The notes beneath the pieces are model-generated. The model had not been told where the DNA came from. It ran no database searches and was given only the letters and a program-made list of their open reading frames with translations. Of a stretch of 64,000 nt of DNA, positions 44,434 through 51,121 are shown piece by piece. Both the position numbers and the translations under genes were made by a program. Source of the DNA: Lachnospiraceae bacterium AC2012 (lineage in GTDB: Bacteria; Bacillota; Clostridia; Lachnospirales; Lachnospiraceae); NCBI GenBank assembly GCA_000702525.1, contig JNIN01000001.1:1240001-1304000 (forward strand), given 5' to 3'. The stretch's first letter is position 1, and every line of letters begins with the position of its first letter.

Positions 44434-45429
44434 TTACAAATTCTCCTCATAATTTCGATCTAAGGCAAATTCTTTAAAAAACGGCAGCGTAAGCGATACA
44501 TATCCTCGCTGTCCACCATCGACAATACCTTTCTTCACCAGTCGCATCTTATACGGGCTAAATTCATTTGATTTCATTCCAAGTTTCTCACGAATATCTT
44601 GTATTTTCCCGCCTTTTGCCGATGCAATTGCATATACAACTCTTCTATCATTTCTAGACAATTCCGACCACATCTTATCATATACATATTCTTCTAAATA
44701 CTGTCTCGTCTCTGGAATCGCCGCATGATAATCACCTTGATATACATATGTAAAATATCCCAAAACTTGAAATGCAAATGAGTACCCCATTGTCAAAGCG
44801 GCCATCTCTCGCGCCTCGTCATCTGATAATTCAAATGTTTTCTTATATCGCATTATAATACCACTGCTGTTAAGCGGGTTCATCTTTATTTTTGGTGCTC
44901 TGTGAAGAAATGTCAATATCTTATCATTTTGCAACTCATCAATATTCTCATATAAGCCTGTCATAATCAGATATAATGGTAAATCTTTTCGAATAATCAA
45001 TTGAAATTCACTTGCAAACATTTGCATCTCTTTCGTACTAGCCGCCTCATCAATTGCAACTAAGACTCGTTTTCCTTTCTTTTTAAGAATTTCCAACATT
45101 CTCTCGATTGCAACTTCTATGACTGTAACCGGGGTAGTTCCTTGTATTTCATACAATCTAGATGCCAGACCCTCTAACAAGTCTTTTGCTGGATTTAATT
45201 CTACAACAATCCAATCTTCTCTATCCTGTAATCGCTTGACTACCTCTGTCATTAAAACGGTCTTTCCAGACCCCCTTACTCCTGTAATCATATAGATTTG
45301 CTGCGTCGGAATCTCTGCAGTAAAAGAATCTACCATTTCTTCTATTTGCACTACTCTCGGCACAATCTCTAATGGTTCTTTTCCAAAAACTCTTGTATAG
45401 GGATTATGCTTTACATCTGATCGAATCAT
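44434..45429 (-). CDS. AAA ATPase with C-terminal winged helix
   Basis: A 331-residue protein. The N-terminus has NPYTRVFGKEPLEIVPRVVQ; Walker A is GVRGSGKT near residue 55; Walker B is VLVAIDEA near residue 127; MTGLYENIDELQND is a sensor-like segment. After a helical region (about 200-245) comes a winged-helix domain (LSRNDRRVVYAIASAKGGKI, QDIREKLGMKSNEFSPYKMR). It belongs to the archaeal-type/AAA_16-like STAND-related ATPases that often act singly in bacteria; function is unknown. Directly upstream are eight copies of a 10-bp phased repeat, so the winged helix may bind its own control region. A truncated relative sits at 13.6 kb. Confidence 0.85.
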   Translation of the reverse strand: MIRSDVKHNPYTRVFGKEPLEIVPRVVQIEEMVDSFTAEIPTQQIYMITGVRGSGKTVLMTEVVKRLQDREDWIVVELNPAKDLLEGLASRLYEIQGTTPVTVIEVAIERMLEILKKKGKRVLVAIDEAASTKEMQMFASEFQLIIRKDLPLYLIMTGLYENIDELQNDKILTFLHRAPKIKMNPLNSSGIIMRYKKTFELSDDEAREMAALTMGYSFAFQVLGYFTYVYQGDYHAAIPETRQYLEEYVYDKMWSELSRNDRRVVYAIASAKGGKIQDIREKLGMKSNEFSPYKMRLVKKGIVDGGQRGYVSLTLPFFKEFALDRNYEENL

Positions 45430-45452
45430 ATATTCACCTGCCTTGTTTAACT

Positions 45453-45548
45453 TTTATAGTTATTTATAGTTTTTAATTTCGTTTATAGTCATTTATAGTC
45501 GTTTATAGTTTTTATTTCTTTTTATAGTTGTTTATAGTCGTTTATAGT
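45453..45548 (-). repeat. Eight phased 10-bp iterons upstream of the AAA ATPase
   Basis: TTTATAGT (plus strand; ACTATAAA on the coding strand) begins at 45453, 45463, 45482, 45492, 45502, 45521, 45531 and 45541. Degenerate copies fill the two gaps, near 45473 and 45512. Spacing is about one helical turn, so all copies face the same side of the DNA. The array ends 23 bp before the start codon. Confidence 0.9.
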
Positions 45549-45606
45549 TTTTACATTTCCTATTATATTCTTATTAACCACTTAATGAAAGTATTTATTT
45601 CCAGAT

Positions 45607-45815
45607 ACACCACGGGCCCGGGACAATCGAAATTGTCCCGAGCCCATCGGTGTCGGTTTGTTTTGTTGTAGAGATTTATGGATGCGCACACGAAGCATTG
45701 GTTGATGCTTCGTAAGTCAGTGTTGGAGGCTGACTTACCTAGGGATTAGTATGCGCACCCGACTCGGATCTCACCCCGAGTCGGGGGTTCTGCCCAGCTT
45801 GAGTCGGTGGGCAGA
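45607..45815. ncRNA. Cluster of five consecutive hairpins, candidate structured RNA
   Basis: Perfect or near-perfect stems follow each other. The first, at 45607-45653, pairs ACACC with GGTGT and then a 14-bp arm, with loop CGAA and one mismatch. The others are 45691-45712 (CGAAGCAT), 45713-45737 (TAAGTCAG), 45758-45785 (10 bp, CCCGACTCGG) and 45789-45815 (TCTGCCCA). The octamer ATGCGCAC occurs twice between stems. The stretch is GC-rich inside AT-rich surroundings and has no reading frame. The strand is not determined by the sequence. It could be a structured RNA, a set of processing sites in the ATPase leader, or mobile hairpin elements. Confidence 0.55.
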
Positions 45816-45863
45816 TCTATTCTCAAATATAATTTTTTCAAACCTACTCTCACCCAGTAAATA

Positions 45864-45910
45864 AATCAGTAGTGAACTAATGTATATTCGAAGGATGTTC
45901 ACTACTGATT
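45864..45910 (-). terminator. Long hairpin downstream of the riboswitch terminator
   Basis: A perfect 14-bp stem (AATCAGTAGTGAAC) has a 19-base loop. The following minus-strand sequence (TATTTACTG) is only weakly T-rich. It could be a second, backup terminator. Confidence 0.5.
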
Positions 45911-45925
45911 CTGGTTCATAGGATT

Positions 45926-45952
45926 AAAAAAAGCATAATCATCCGATCACGC
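45926..45952 (-). terminator. Intrinsic terminator serving the c-di-GMP riboswitch
   Basis: On the minus strand GCGTGAT and ATTATGC pair (two G-U) around a six-base loop, followed at once by seven T. It lies just downstream of the aptamer and is the natural expression platform. Confidence 0.8.
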
Positions 45953-45954
45953 CT

Positions 45955-46032
45955 TAATCATTGGTGCAACTGGCTGCCATTTCAGGCCCTATAGCTTTGC
46001 GTCACAGCCTTTCGACTGCTTTGCCTATGAAA
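45955..46032 (-). promoter_or_regulatory. Cyclic di-GMP-I riboswitch (GEMM-I) aptamer
   Basis: The minus strand carries the whole conserved core in order: AGGCAAAGCAG, the GAAA-capped P2 hairpin (CAGTCGAAAGGCTG), TGACGCAAAGCTATAGGGCC, and the P3 segment TGGCAGCCAGTTGC. These match the clostridial form of the GEMM-I consensus, which binds c-di-GMP and controls motility, adhesion or surface genes. Here the aptamer has its own promoter and a terminator within 30 bases, but no reading frame follows for about 500 bases until the AAA ATPase. Confidence 0.94.
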
Positions 46033-46043
46033 TTTACTTTGAA

Positions 46044-46072
46044 ATAGTATCATAGAAGAATTCATATGGCAA
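46044..46072 (-). promoter_or_regulatory. Sigma70-type promoter for the riboswitch transcript
   Basis: TTGCCA (46067-46072) and TACTAT (46044-46049) are separated by 17 bp. The predicted start at about 46037 leaves only about five bases before the aptamer. Confidence 0.65.
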
Positions 46073-46140
46073 GGTTTTTTTTAAACTTTTTTTAGAATTT
46101 AAACAATTAAAGTGTCCACCCATCTATTCTCAGACAAAAA

Positions 46141-46190
46141 GCAGCAAACGCCTGATTTTCCTGGCTTGGAATTCCTTACGTTTGCTACCC
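46141..46190 (-). terminator. Terminator after flavodoxin
   Basis: AGCAAACG pairs with CGTTTGCT around an internally structured loop, followed by GCTTTTTG on the minus strand, just past the flavodoxin stop. Confidence 0.65.
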
Positions 46191-46192
46191 TC

Positions 46193-46624
46193 TTACACTG
46201 CTGCGAGTGCTTTGCCGAGTTCCTTGCATGCAGCTTCTGCTTCTGCATCTGGAGCGTCCTGGCAAATCACGCCTTCGCCGCCAACGACAACCGCACCTGC
46301 TGCTGTCATTCTCTCTACCCAGTTTCGCATCCATTCTCCATCGCCCCAGCCGTAGGATCCGAAGAGTCCGATGGTCTTACCTGCGACAAACCCTTCTAAC
46401 TCTGTTACGAATGGTTCCATTTCTCCTTCTTCAAGTACTTCTGCCCCCATGGCTGGACATCCAAGCGCAAATGCCTTGGCACTCTTTAACTCGTCCATCG
46501 AAGCATCTCCCACGTATACCACATTTACTTCTCCGCCAGCCTCTGTCACGCCAGCGCCAACGAAGTTCGCCATGCTCTCTGTATTTCCTGACTGTGACCA
46601 AAAAACAACATTAACTTTACTCAT
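46193..46624 (-). CDS. Flavodoxin
   Basis: A 143-residue short-chain flavodoxin. VNVVFWSQSGNTESMANFVG is the phosphate-binding loop for FMN, and LGCPAMGAEVLEEGEMEPFV plus GLFGSYGWGDGEWMRNWVER bracket the flavin with an aromatic residue. It carries electrons at low potential and typically replaces ferredoxin when iron is scarce. It lies 47 bp downstream of a DUF3793 gene whose promoter region has two GTTAG-N6-CTAAC operators, consistent with metal-responsive control. The ribosome site AAGGAGAG is strong. Confidence 0.95.
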   Translation of the reverse strand: MSKVNVVFWSQSGNTESMANFVGAGVTEAGGEVNVVYVGDASMDELKSAKAFALGCPAMGAEVLEEGEMEPFVTELEGFVAGKTIGLFGSYGWGDGEWMRNWVERMTAAGAVVVGGEGVICQDAPDAEAEAACKELGKALAAV

Positions 46625-46671
46625 GCCTTCTCTCCTTTTCTGTTTTCATTCTGCTTGGCTAACTAACATTT

Positions 46672-47286
46672 CTAGGCCGTCGCCCAGGCACATTTCCTGT
46701 CGTAACACTGTGCGATTTCTCGCACCGAATGACCTTCAAACACCTTGTAAATCATCTCATCCTTAACGCTGTCGAAGCGCTGGAACAGGCGCTTTGTGTT
46801 CTTCACATCGCCGTAAACTTTCCAGTAGCCCGTCGCCAGGAATTCTTCGCCCTGCTTGTCAATGAACCCGCGCACGTCGCATAGCGGATAGCCGAGAAAT
46901 ACTCCGATTTCATGTGGAAATACGTCGCGATTCTTGATGTATTCCTCGTATCGCTGCTGAAATGTGCGCATTGCATATCCAAAACTCTTCTGCTCATATC
47001 CATATTCTGTCAGGAAATGATGCACTCCGGCATCCTCCAAGTATTCTTCGAGCATCGCGCGATTGAAAACGAGGAATACCACGCGATTTCGATCGTATAC
47101 CAGTCGGTACCCGGACAGATTTGTCTGCTGCAGAACGTGTCGAGCTTCGTCCTCCATGTTCTTTGGAAGAATCAGAAGATTTGATGTCTTAAGCCCCGCC
47201 AGCGTCGGTGCACATTGCATGACAATCTGCAATTCCACTTTTCGTCTGTCCATACTACATAACATTTCAAATACTTCTTCGCTCAT
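46672..47286 (-). CDS. DUF3793 family protein
   Basis: A 204-residue soluble protein with IVMQCAPTLAGLKTSNLLIL near the N-terminus and FPHEIGVFLGYPLCDVRGFI followed by ATGYWKVYGDVKNTKRLFQR, the hallmark blocks of DUF3793. The family is common in anaerobic Firmicutes beside flavodoxin and iron genes; its biochemical role is unknown. The gene is cotranscribed with flavodoxin by position, and two operator-like palindromes sit 40-75 bp upstream of its start. Confidence 0.9.
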   Translation of the reverse strand: MSEEVFEMLCSMDRRKVELQIVMQCAPTLAGLKTSNLLILPKNMEDEARHVLQQTNLSGYRLVYDRNRVVFLVFNRAMLEEYLEDAGVHHFLTEYGYEQKSFGYAMRTFQQRYEEYIKNRDVFPHEIGVFLGYPLCDVRGFIDKQGEEFLATGYWKVYGDVKNTKRLFQRFDSVKDEMIYKVFEGHSVREIAQCYDRKCAWATA

Positions 47287-47325
47287 GATAACTCTCTTTC
47301 TGGTGATTTGTTTCTTAGGCTATGT

Positions 47326-47362
47326 GTTAGTTTCGCCTAACTGTGTGTTATATTAGCCTAAC
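47326..47362. promoter_or_regulatory. Tandem GTTAG-N6-CTAAC operators upstream of DUF3793-flavodoxin
   Basis: Site one (47326-47341) is GTTAG-TTTCGC-CTAAC, a perfect inverted repeat. Site two (47347-47362) is GTTAT-ATTAGC-CTAAC with one mismatch. Their 21-bp spacing is two helical turns. The pattern resembles DtxR-family metal-regulator boxes and recurs at 60521-60565. Confidence 0.7.
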
Positions 47363-47398
47363 ATTTAAGAGATGTCAATATGAAATTAGAACTTTACC

Positions 47399-48157
47399 TT
47401 ACTTTCGCACTCGTCGGCGCTTCACCAAGAACACCACAAATGCCACCATCCCGATGCTAATCCACTGCGATGTCGATAGGCCGAAGTACATCCCGCGCGC
47501 CGCGTCATACCGGAAATTCTCGAGTACGAAGCGCGTGATGGCGTAGAGGAGCAGATACATTTCTATCGTCCACTCGAACCGACGGCGCAGGACGAGCACT
47601 AGGATGCACGCGCTGATCACGAGCAGGCAGCCCGCCTCGACAAGCTGCACCGGAAAGAGTTTCACGCCGGCGGGCGCGAAGCCCCCTTCGGGAAATGTTA
47701 CTGCGCCGATGCCACGATACGGCACGCCGTAACAACACCCCGCCAGGAAGCAGCCAATTCGCCCGAAACAATGGATCATGGGGATTAGAAAGATATATGT
47801 TCGGATGTACTCGACCGCGCGGATTTTATGGATGCGGCCTGCCAGCAGGATTGCCGCGATGCCGCCGATGAATCCGCCATAGAATACGAACCCGCCCTGC
47901 ATCAACTGCTGGAAATATTCCATGTCCGTGATGCGGCTCCATTCGATTTGTCGGAATGCCACCGCGAGGTACAGAAGCTTCGCGCCCAGGAATGCGCCCA
48001 GGAAACTGTACCCTTCGAGTATGATCACGTCATTGAAATCCTGATTGAGTTTTCTCGCCACGAAAAAGGCGATGATATTTGCAAGCAGCACGCCAAGCGT
48101 AATCATCAGGCCATACGAGGCGATGTGCAAGCCAAAAATCTCTATAAAAATGTGCAT
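47399..48157 (-). CDS. lgt: Prolipoprotein diacylglyceryl transferase
   Basis: A polytopic membrane enzyme of about 252 residues starting MHIFIEIFGLHIASYGLMIT. It contains GGFVFYGGFIGGIAAILLAG and the family signature HCFGRIGCFLAGCCYG, which is the clostridial variant of the Lgt arginine-glycine motif. It transfers diacylglyceryl from phosphatidylglycerol to the lipobox cysteine of prelipoproteins. AAGGAG before the ATG at 48157 decides the start; 36 codons upstream are open but lack a ribosome site. The gene is much more GC-rich than the 13-40 kb region. Confidence 0.9.
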   Translation of the reverse strand: MHIFIEIFGLHIASYGLMITLGVLLANIIAFFVARKLNQDFNDVIILEGYSFLGAFLGAKLLYLAVAFRQIEWSRITDMEYFQQLMQGGFVFYGGFIGGIAAILLAGRIHKIRAVEYIRTYIFLIPMIHCFGRIGCFLAGCCYGVPYRGIGAVTFPEGGFAPAGVKLFPVQLVEAGCLLVISACILVLVLRRRFEWTIEMYLLLYAITRFVLENFRYDAARGMYFGLSTSQWISIGMVAFVVFLVKRRRVRK

Positions 48158-48320
48158 ATCATGCTCCTTGTCTTTTTTACTTTTGTTTACATAGTGATGA
48201 CTGGTAAAACTAGTACCAGTGCGCGCTAGAAGATACAGGGTCCGGTAAAACCTGCAAAAATACAATTTTCGGCGAAAATTAACCCGGAATTTATTTAAAG
48301 TTTTTTAACAAATGTGCATT

Positions 48321-48526
48321 TTACGGTAAACTTCGCAACAAAGAGAGATTTTACCGTAAGAAAATTCTCAAAAAAGTGTTTTTGCGACTCGTTTGGCAAC
48401 AATAATCTGTTTATGTGTCACAACTCATCACTTGCTTTTCTTTTATTTATTAGGTATTAGATAATTTTAACAATTCTTGCTCTTTCCTTACGGTAATTTC
48501 TCCGACTTATAAGGTTTTTACCGTAA
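48321..48526. promoter_or_regulatory. Two copies of a composite TTACGGTAA / TTACCGTAA element
   Basis: TTACGGTAA at 48321 faces TTACCGTAA at 48351, and TTACGGTAA at 48488 faces TTACCGTAA at 48518. In both pairs the spacer is exactly 21 bp, while the spacer sequences differ. The stretch 48158-48720 has no gene; this is its main feature besides a terminator and a minisatellite. Confidence 0.75.
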
Positions 48527-48575
48527 TTTGATAAATCGTTCAAAATTTTTAAACAAATTTTCATTCCCTATAAGC

Positions 48576-48614
48576 GGAAAACAGCTCCTGAGCCATGCGC
48601 AGGAGCTGTTTTCC
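48576..48614 (-). terminator. Strong hairpin terminator after the DUF4190 gene
   Basis: A perfect 15-bp stem (GGAAAACAGCTCCTG) with a nine-base loop. Its A/T-rich base can give a T-tract in either direction, so it may end transcripts from both sides. Confidence 0.75.
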
Positions 48615-48649
48615 TAATCTATACTTACTAGTGTACACTTTCACGCCAA

Positions 48650-48725
48650 ATCCTAGTACCAAATTCTAGTACCGAACTCTAGTACCAAACTCTAGTACCA
48701 AACTCTAGTCACGCCAAACCCTAGT
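48650..48725. repeat. 13-bp minisatellite
   Basis: About six tandem copies of a unit like CTAGTACCAAACT with minor changes run up to and into the last codons of the DUF4190 gene. A lone related motif (CTAGTACCAG) appears at about 48211. Confidence 0.8.
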
Positions 48726-49302
48726 AATACCAATAGTAATCAGACCATGATAAGCAGCCCACGCATGCGATGCACGCAACGAATACGAGCAAGCTACCAA
48801 TCAAACCGATTAACGAGCAGACGAATCCGGCAATCTGAACACTATTATCGCGGTTCTTCTTTCTAGAAAGTGACGCGCAAACCACACCGATGGTTCCCGT
48901 AATCAATCCAAGAAATGCAAATGATCCGAAGAACCAGAAAATAATGGATGAAATACCAAGAATCAAAGATGCAATGGCAAGTCCCTGTCCATCATCCTGC
49001 TGCGGATAGTTGTTATATCCATTGAATCCCGGCTGCCCATTGTTGTACGGATTCTGTCCATTGAACTGCTGGCCGTTATTGTACTGGTTCTGACCGTTGA
49101 ACTGCTGGCCGTTGCTGTACGGGTTCTGGCCGTTGAACTGCTGACCATTGCTATACAGATTCTGGCCGCCATACTGCTGATCATTTCCATTAAACTGGTT
49201 CTGACCATTATTGTACTGGCCCTGATTCTGCTGTCCATTAGCACTGTACTGGCCCTGCTGATTCATATTCTGATTTTCATTTCCAAAATTCTGGTTATCC
49301 AT
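48721..49302 (-). CDS. DUF4190-type membrane protein with Gln/Asn/Gly-rich repeats
   Basis: A 193-residue protein. Residues 1-100 are low complexity, built of about five copies of a 14-residue unit such as GQNPYSNGQQFN. Residues 105-190 hold two helices with GLAIASLILGISSIIFWFFG and GLITGTIGVVCASLSRKKNR between them, matching DUF4190. The N-terminal tail should be cytoplasmic or surface exposed depending on topology. Function is unknown; similar proteins are frequent in Lachnospiraceae. The repeats are visible at DNA level and could vary in number. Confidence 0.8.
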   Translation of the reverse strand: MDNQNFGNENQNMNQQGQYSANGQQNQGQYNNGQNQFNGNDQQYGGQNLYSNGQQFNGQNPYSNGQQFNGQNQYNNGQQFNGQNPYNNGQPGFNGYNNYPQQDDGQGLAIASLILGISSIIFWFFGSFAFLGLITGTIGVVCASLSRKKNRDNSVQIAGFVCSLIGLIGSLLVFVACIACVGCLSWSDYYWYY

Positions 49303-49362
49303 GTTTCTCCTCCCACAACTAACAAAACTTATCCTCTATGATAATGTGCTTGCTGCTCGAAG

Positions 49363-49980
49363 TCAACTCTTTCTGCATTTTGTTGCTAATCGAACCAATA
49401 TGACACCCAAGAGTACTCCCGCGGCATCGATGCACATATCGCGTAATTCGCACGAGCGCCCCGGCACCACAAGCTGATGCAGCTCATCCGAGATCGCATA
49501 CATCGTTCCAAGGCACCATGGCACGATGCACAGCCAATGTCCGCGCCACGCCATCTTGTAATCCTCGCCGTACTCGATGCTGCAATAAATCCGCACGATG
49601 TCTCTCGCCGTTCTTGCAAGGAACACGCCAAGCAGTGTATACTCCGAGAAATGTGCCGTCTTCCGAATCGCAAACGTTGCTTCATCCATCGTCAATCCCG
49701 GAATAATCTTCCGAATCGCATCAATGATGCGATAGGCGATGCCATCGCTCAGCGCGCTCGACTCTGTCGCATTCTGCGCCGAGAAATGAAAAATCGCAAC
49801 CATAATGGCAAGCGCGATGATAATATCAATCGCTGTAACAATGTAGTTCGGCGCTGGACATGAGTGGCGGCTCAACTCCTTTTCCGCACCTGCGCTCTTT
49901 TTACTATCAATTTGCATTTCCGCACCAGTACTCTTATTACGCTCTGTATTCTTTTCAAAATCCCTCTTTTTATTACTCAT
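49363..49980 (-). CDS. VanZ family membrane protein
   Basis: A 205-residue protein with a charged N-terminus of about 45 residues and four helices. The VanZ signature is visible as IFHFSAQNATESSALSDGIA and RKTAHFSEYTLLGVFLAR, then DELHQLVVPGRSCELRDMCI near the end. VanZ-like proteins are widespread and mostly of unknown role, only rarely linked to teicoplanin resistance. It is single and not near van genes. Confidence 0.9.
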   Translation of the reverse strand: MSNKKRDFEKNTERNKSTGAEMQIDSKKSAGAEKELSRHSCPAPNYIVTAIDIIIALAIMVAIFHFSAQNATESSALSDGIAYRIIDAIRKIIPGLTMDEATFAIRKTAHFSEYTLLGVFLARTARDIVRIYCSIEYGEDYKMAWRGHWLCIVPWCLGTMYAISDELHQLVVPGRSCELRDMCIDAAGVLLGVILVRLATKCRKS

Positions 49981-50073
49981 TCCTATTCTTTCTATCTATC
50001 CTATTTCACTTCTCTTATTACCCCGCCAATATTCTGTAAAGCACTCTATTTCCGTGCTTTTAGCACGTCATCC

Positions 50074-50949
50074 TTATTCTACTACGATTACGTAGTTATA
50101 TTCCTTCTCCTGTTTTGCTTCCAACTTCTGCTCTCCATACTTTTCTGGAAGTTCGCCTGTAAATCCATTGTTGTCCACGCGTCCAATCCATGGCTCCAGG
50201 CAGATAAATGGCGCCGCTGCGGACTGTGACCAAAGTCCAAAGGATGGGAAATCTGGACATTCTACCGTCACCATCTTCTTTCCATTTGGGTCCACAATCG
50301 ATGCGGACTTGATCTGATTATTATCGAAAATCAACGCATCCTTGGCAAATAATTCATCTGTCGCAAGAACCGCATGTTCCGCATCCAATTTTAATGTATG
50401 TGGATGCTCATAATCAGCACCGGCTGTTTCCGGATCGATGAGGATATACTCAAGTTCGCTATCTCCAGCCTGAAGCTGCACCTTATATTCCTGCTTCTTA
50501 TCCTGCACTACGTTGAACGCCGGATGCGCTCCGATAGAGTAATACATCTCTTCGTCCGCTGGATTTTCTACATTCCAAATCACGGTCAGCGTATTCATTT
50601 CCAGGACATAACGAATCGTGAGCTTGAACGCAAATGGATATTTCTGCAAGGTCTCCTCGTCGCTGCAAAGCTCAAATGTAATGGAATTGTCGTCCTTCTC
50701 GACGAGCGTGAATTCCATGTCGCGGGCGAACCCGTGCTGGCCCATGTGGTAGGTCTTGCCATCGTAACGATATTCTCCGCCGTTTACCTTTCCAACGAAT
50801 GGAAATAATACGGGCGCGTGACGTTTCCAATACGTTGGGTCGGCCTGCCAGATCAACTCCTGATTATTTTTCTTATCTACAAGCGACACCAGCTCGGCTC
50901 CGTGGAGCTCAAAGCCAGCGCGCAATCTGCTATTTTCTATTGTATACAT
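50074..50949 (-). CDS. Aldose 1-epimerase family protein (LacX-like)
   Basis: A 291-residue beta-sandwich enzyme. YTIENSRLRAGFELHGAELV begins the fold, followed by HAPVLFPFVGKVNGGEYRYD, MGQHGFARDMEF (catalytic-histidine region) and YYSIGAHPAFNV (second histidine). Family members interconvert anomers of hexoses. The LacX branch is found in galactose and general sugar use. AGGAGAG precedes the ATG by four bases. It stands alone between VanZ and the divergent symporter gene. Confidence 0.9.
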   Translation of the reverse strand: MYTIENSRLRAGFELHGAELVSLVDKKNNQELIWQADPTYWKRHAPVLFPFVGKVNGGEYRYDGKTYHMGQHGFARDMEFTLVEKDDNSITFELCSDEETLQKYPFAFKLTIRYVLEMNTLTVIWNVENPADEEMYYSIGAHPAFNVVQDKKQEYKVQLQAGDSELEYILIDPETAGADYEHPHTLKLDAEHAVLATDELFAKDALIFDNNQIKSASIVDPNGKKMVTVECPDFPSFGLWSQSAAAPFICLEPWIGRVDNNGFTGELPEKYGEQKLEAKQEKEYNYVIVVE

Positions 50950-51121
50950 TTTTCTCTCCTATCTTTCGATTTGCATCCTCGAACACAACTTCCACATTAT
51001 ATCACATCCGCTATTCCTTTTTCCTCAAAAGTATAGTATTATATAAAAATCATTTTATCGCGTTAAAGCGATTCTTCTATGTGAAACATTTCTAAAAAGA
51101 TTACTTAAAAGGAATTTTATT

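Noticed and set aside
45926-46032. Region first taken for a tRNA or T-box leader because of its conserved look
   Set aside because: There is no cloverleaf or T-box sequence; the conserved blocks match the GEMM-I consensus in order.
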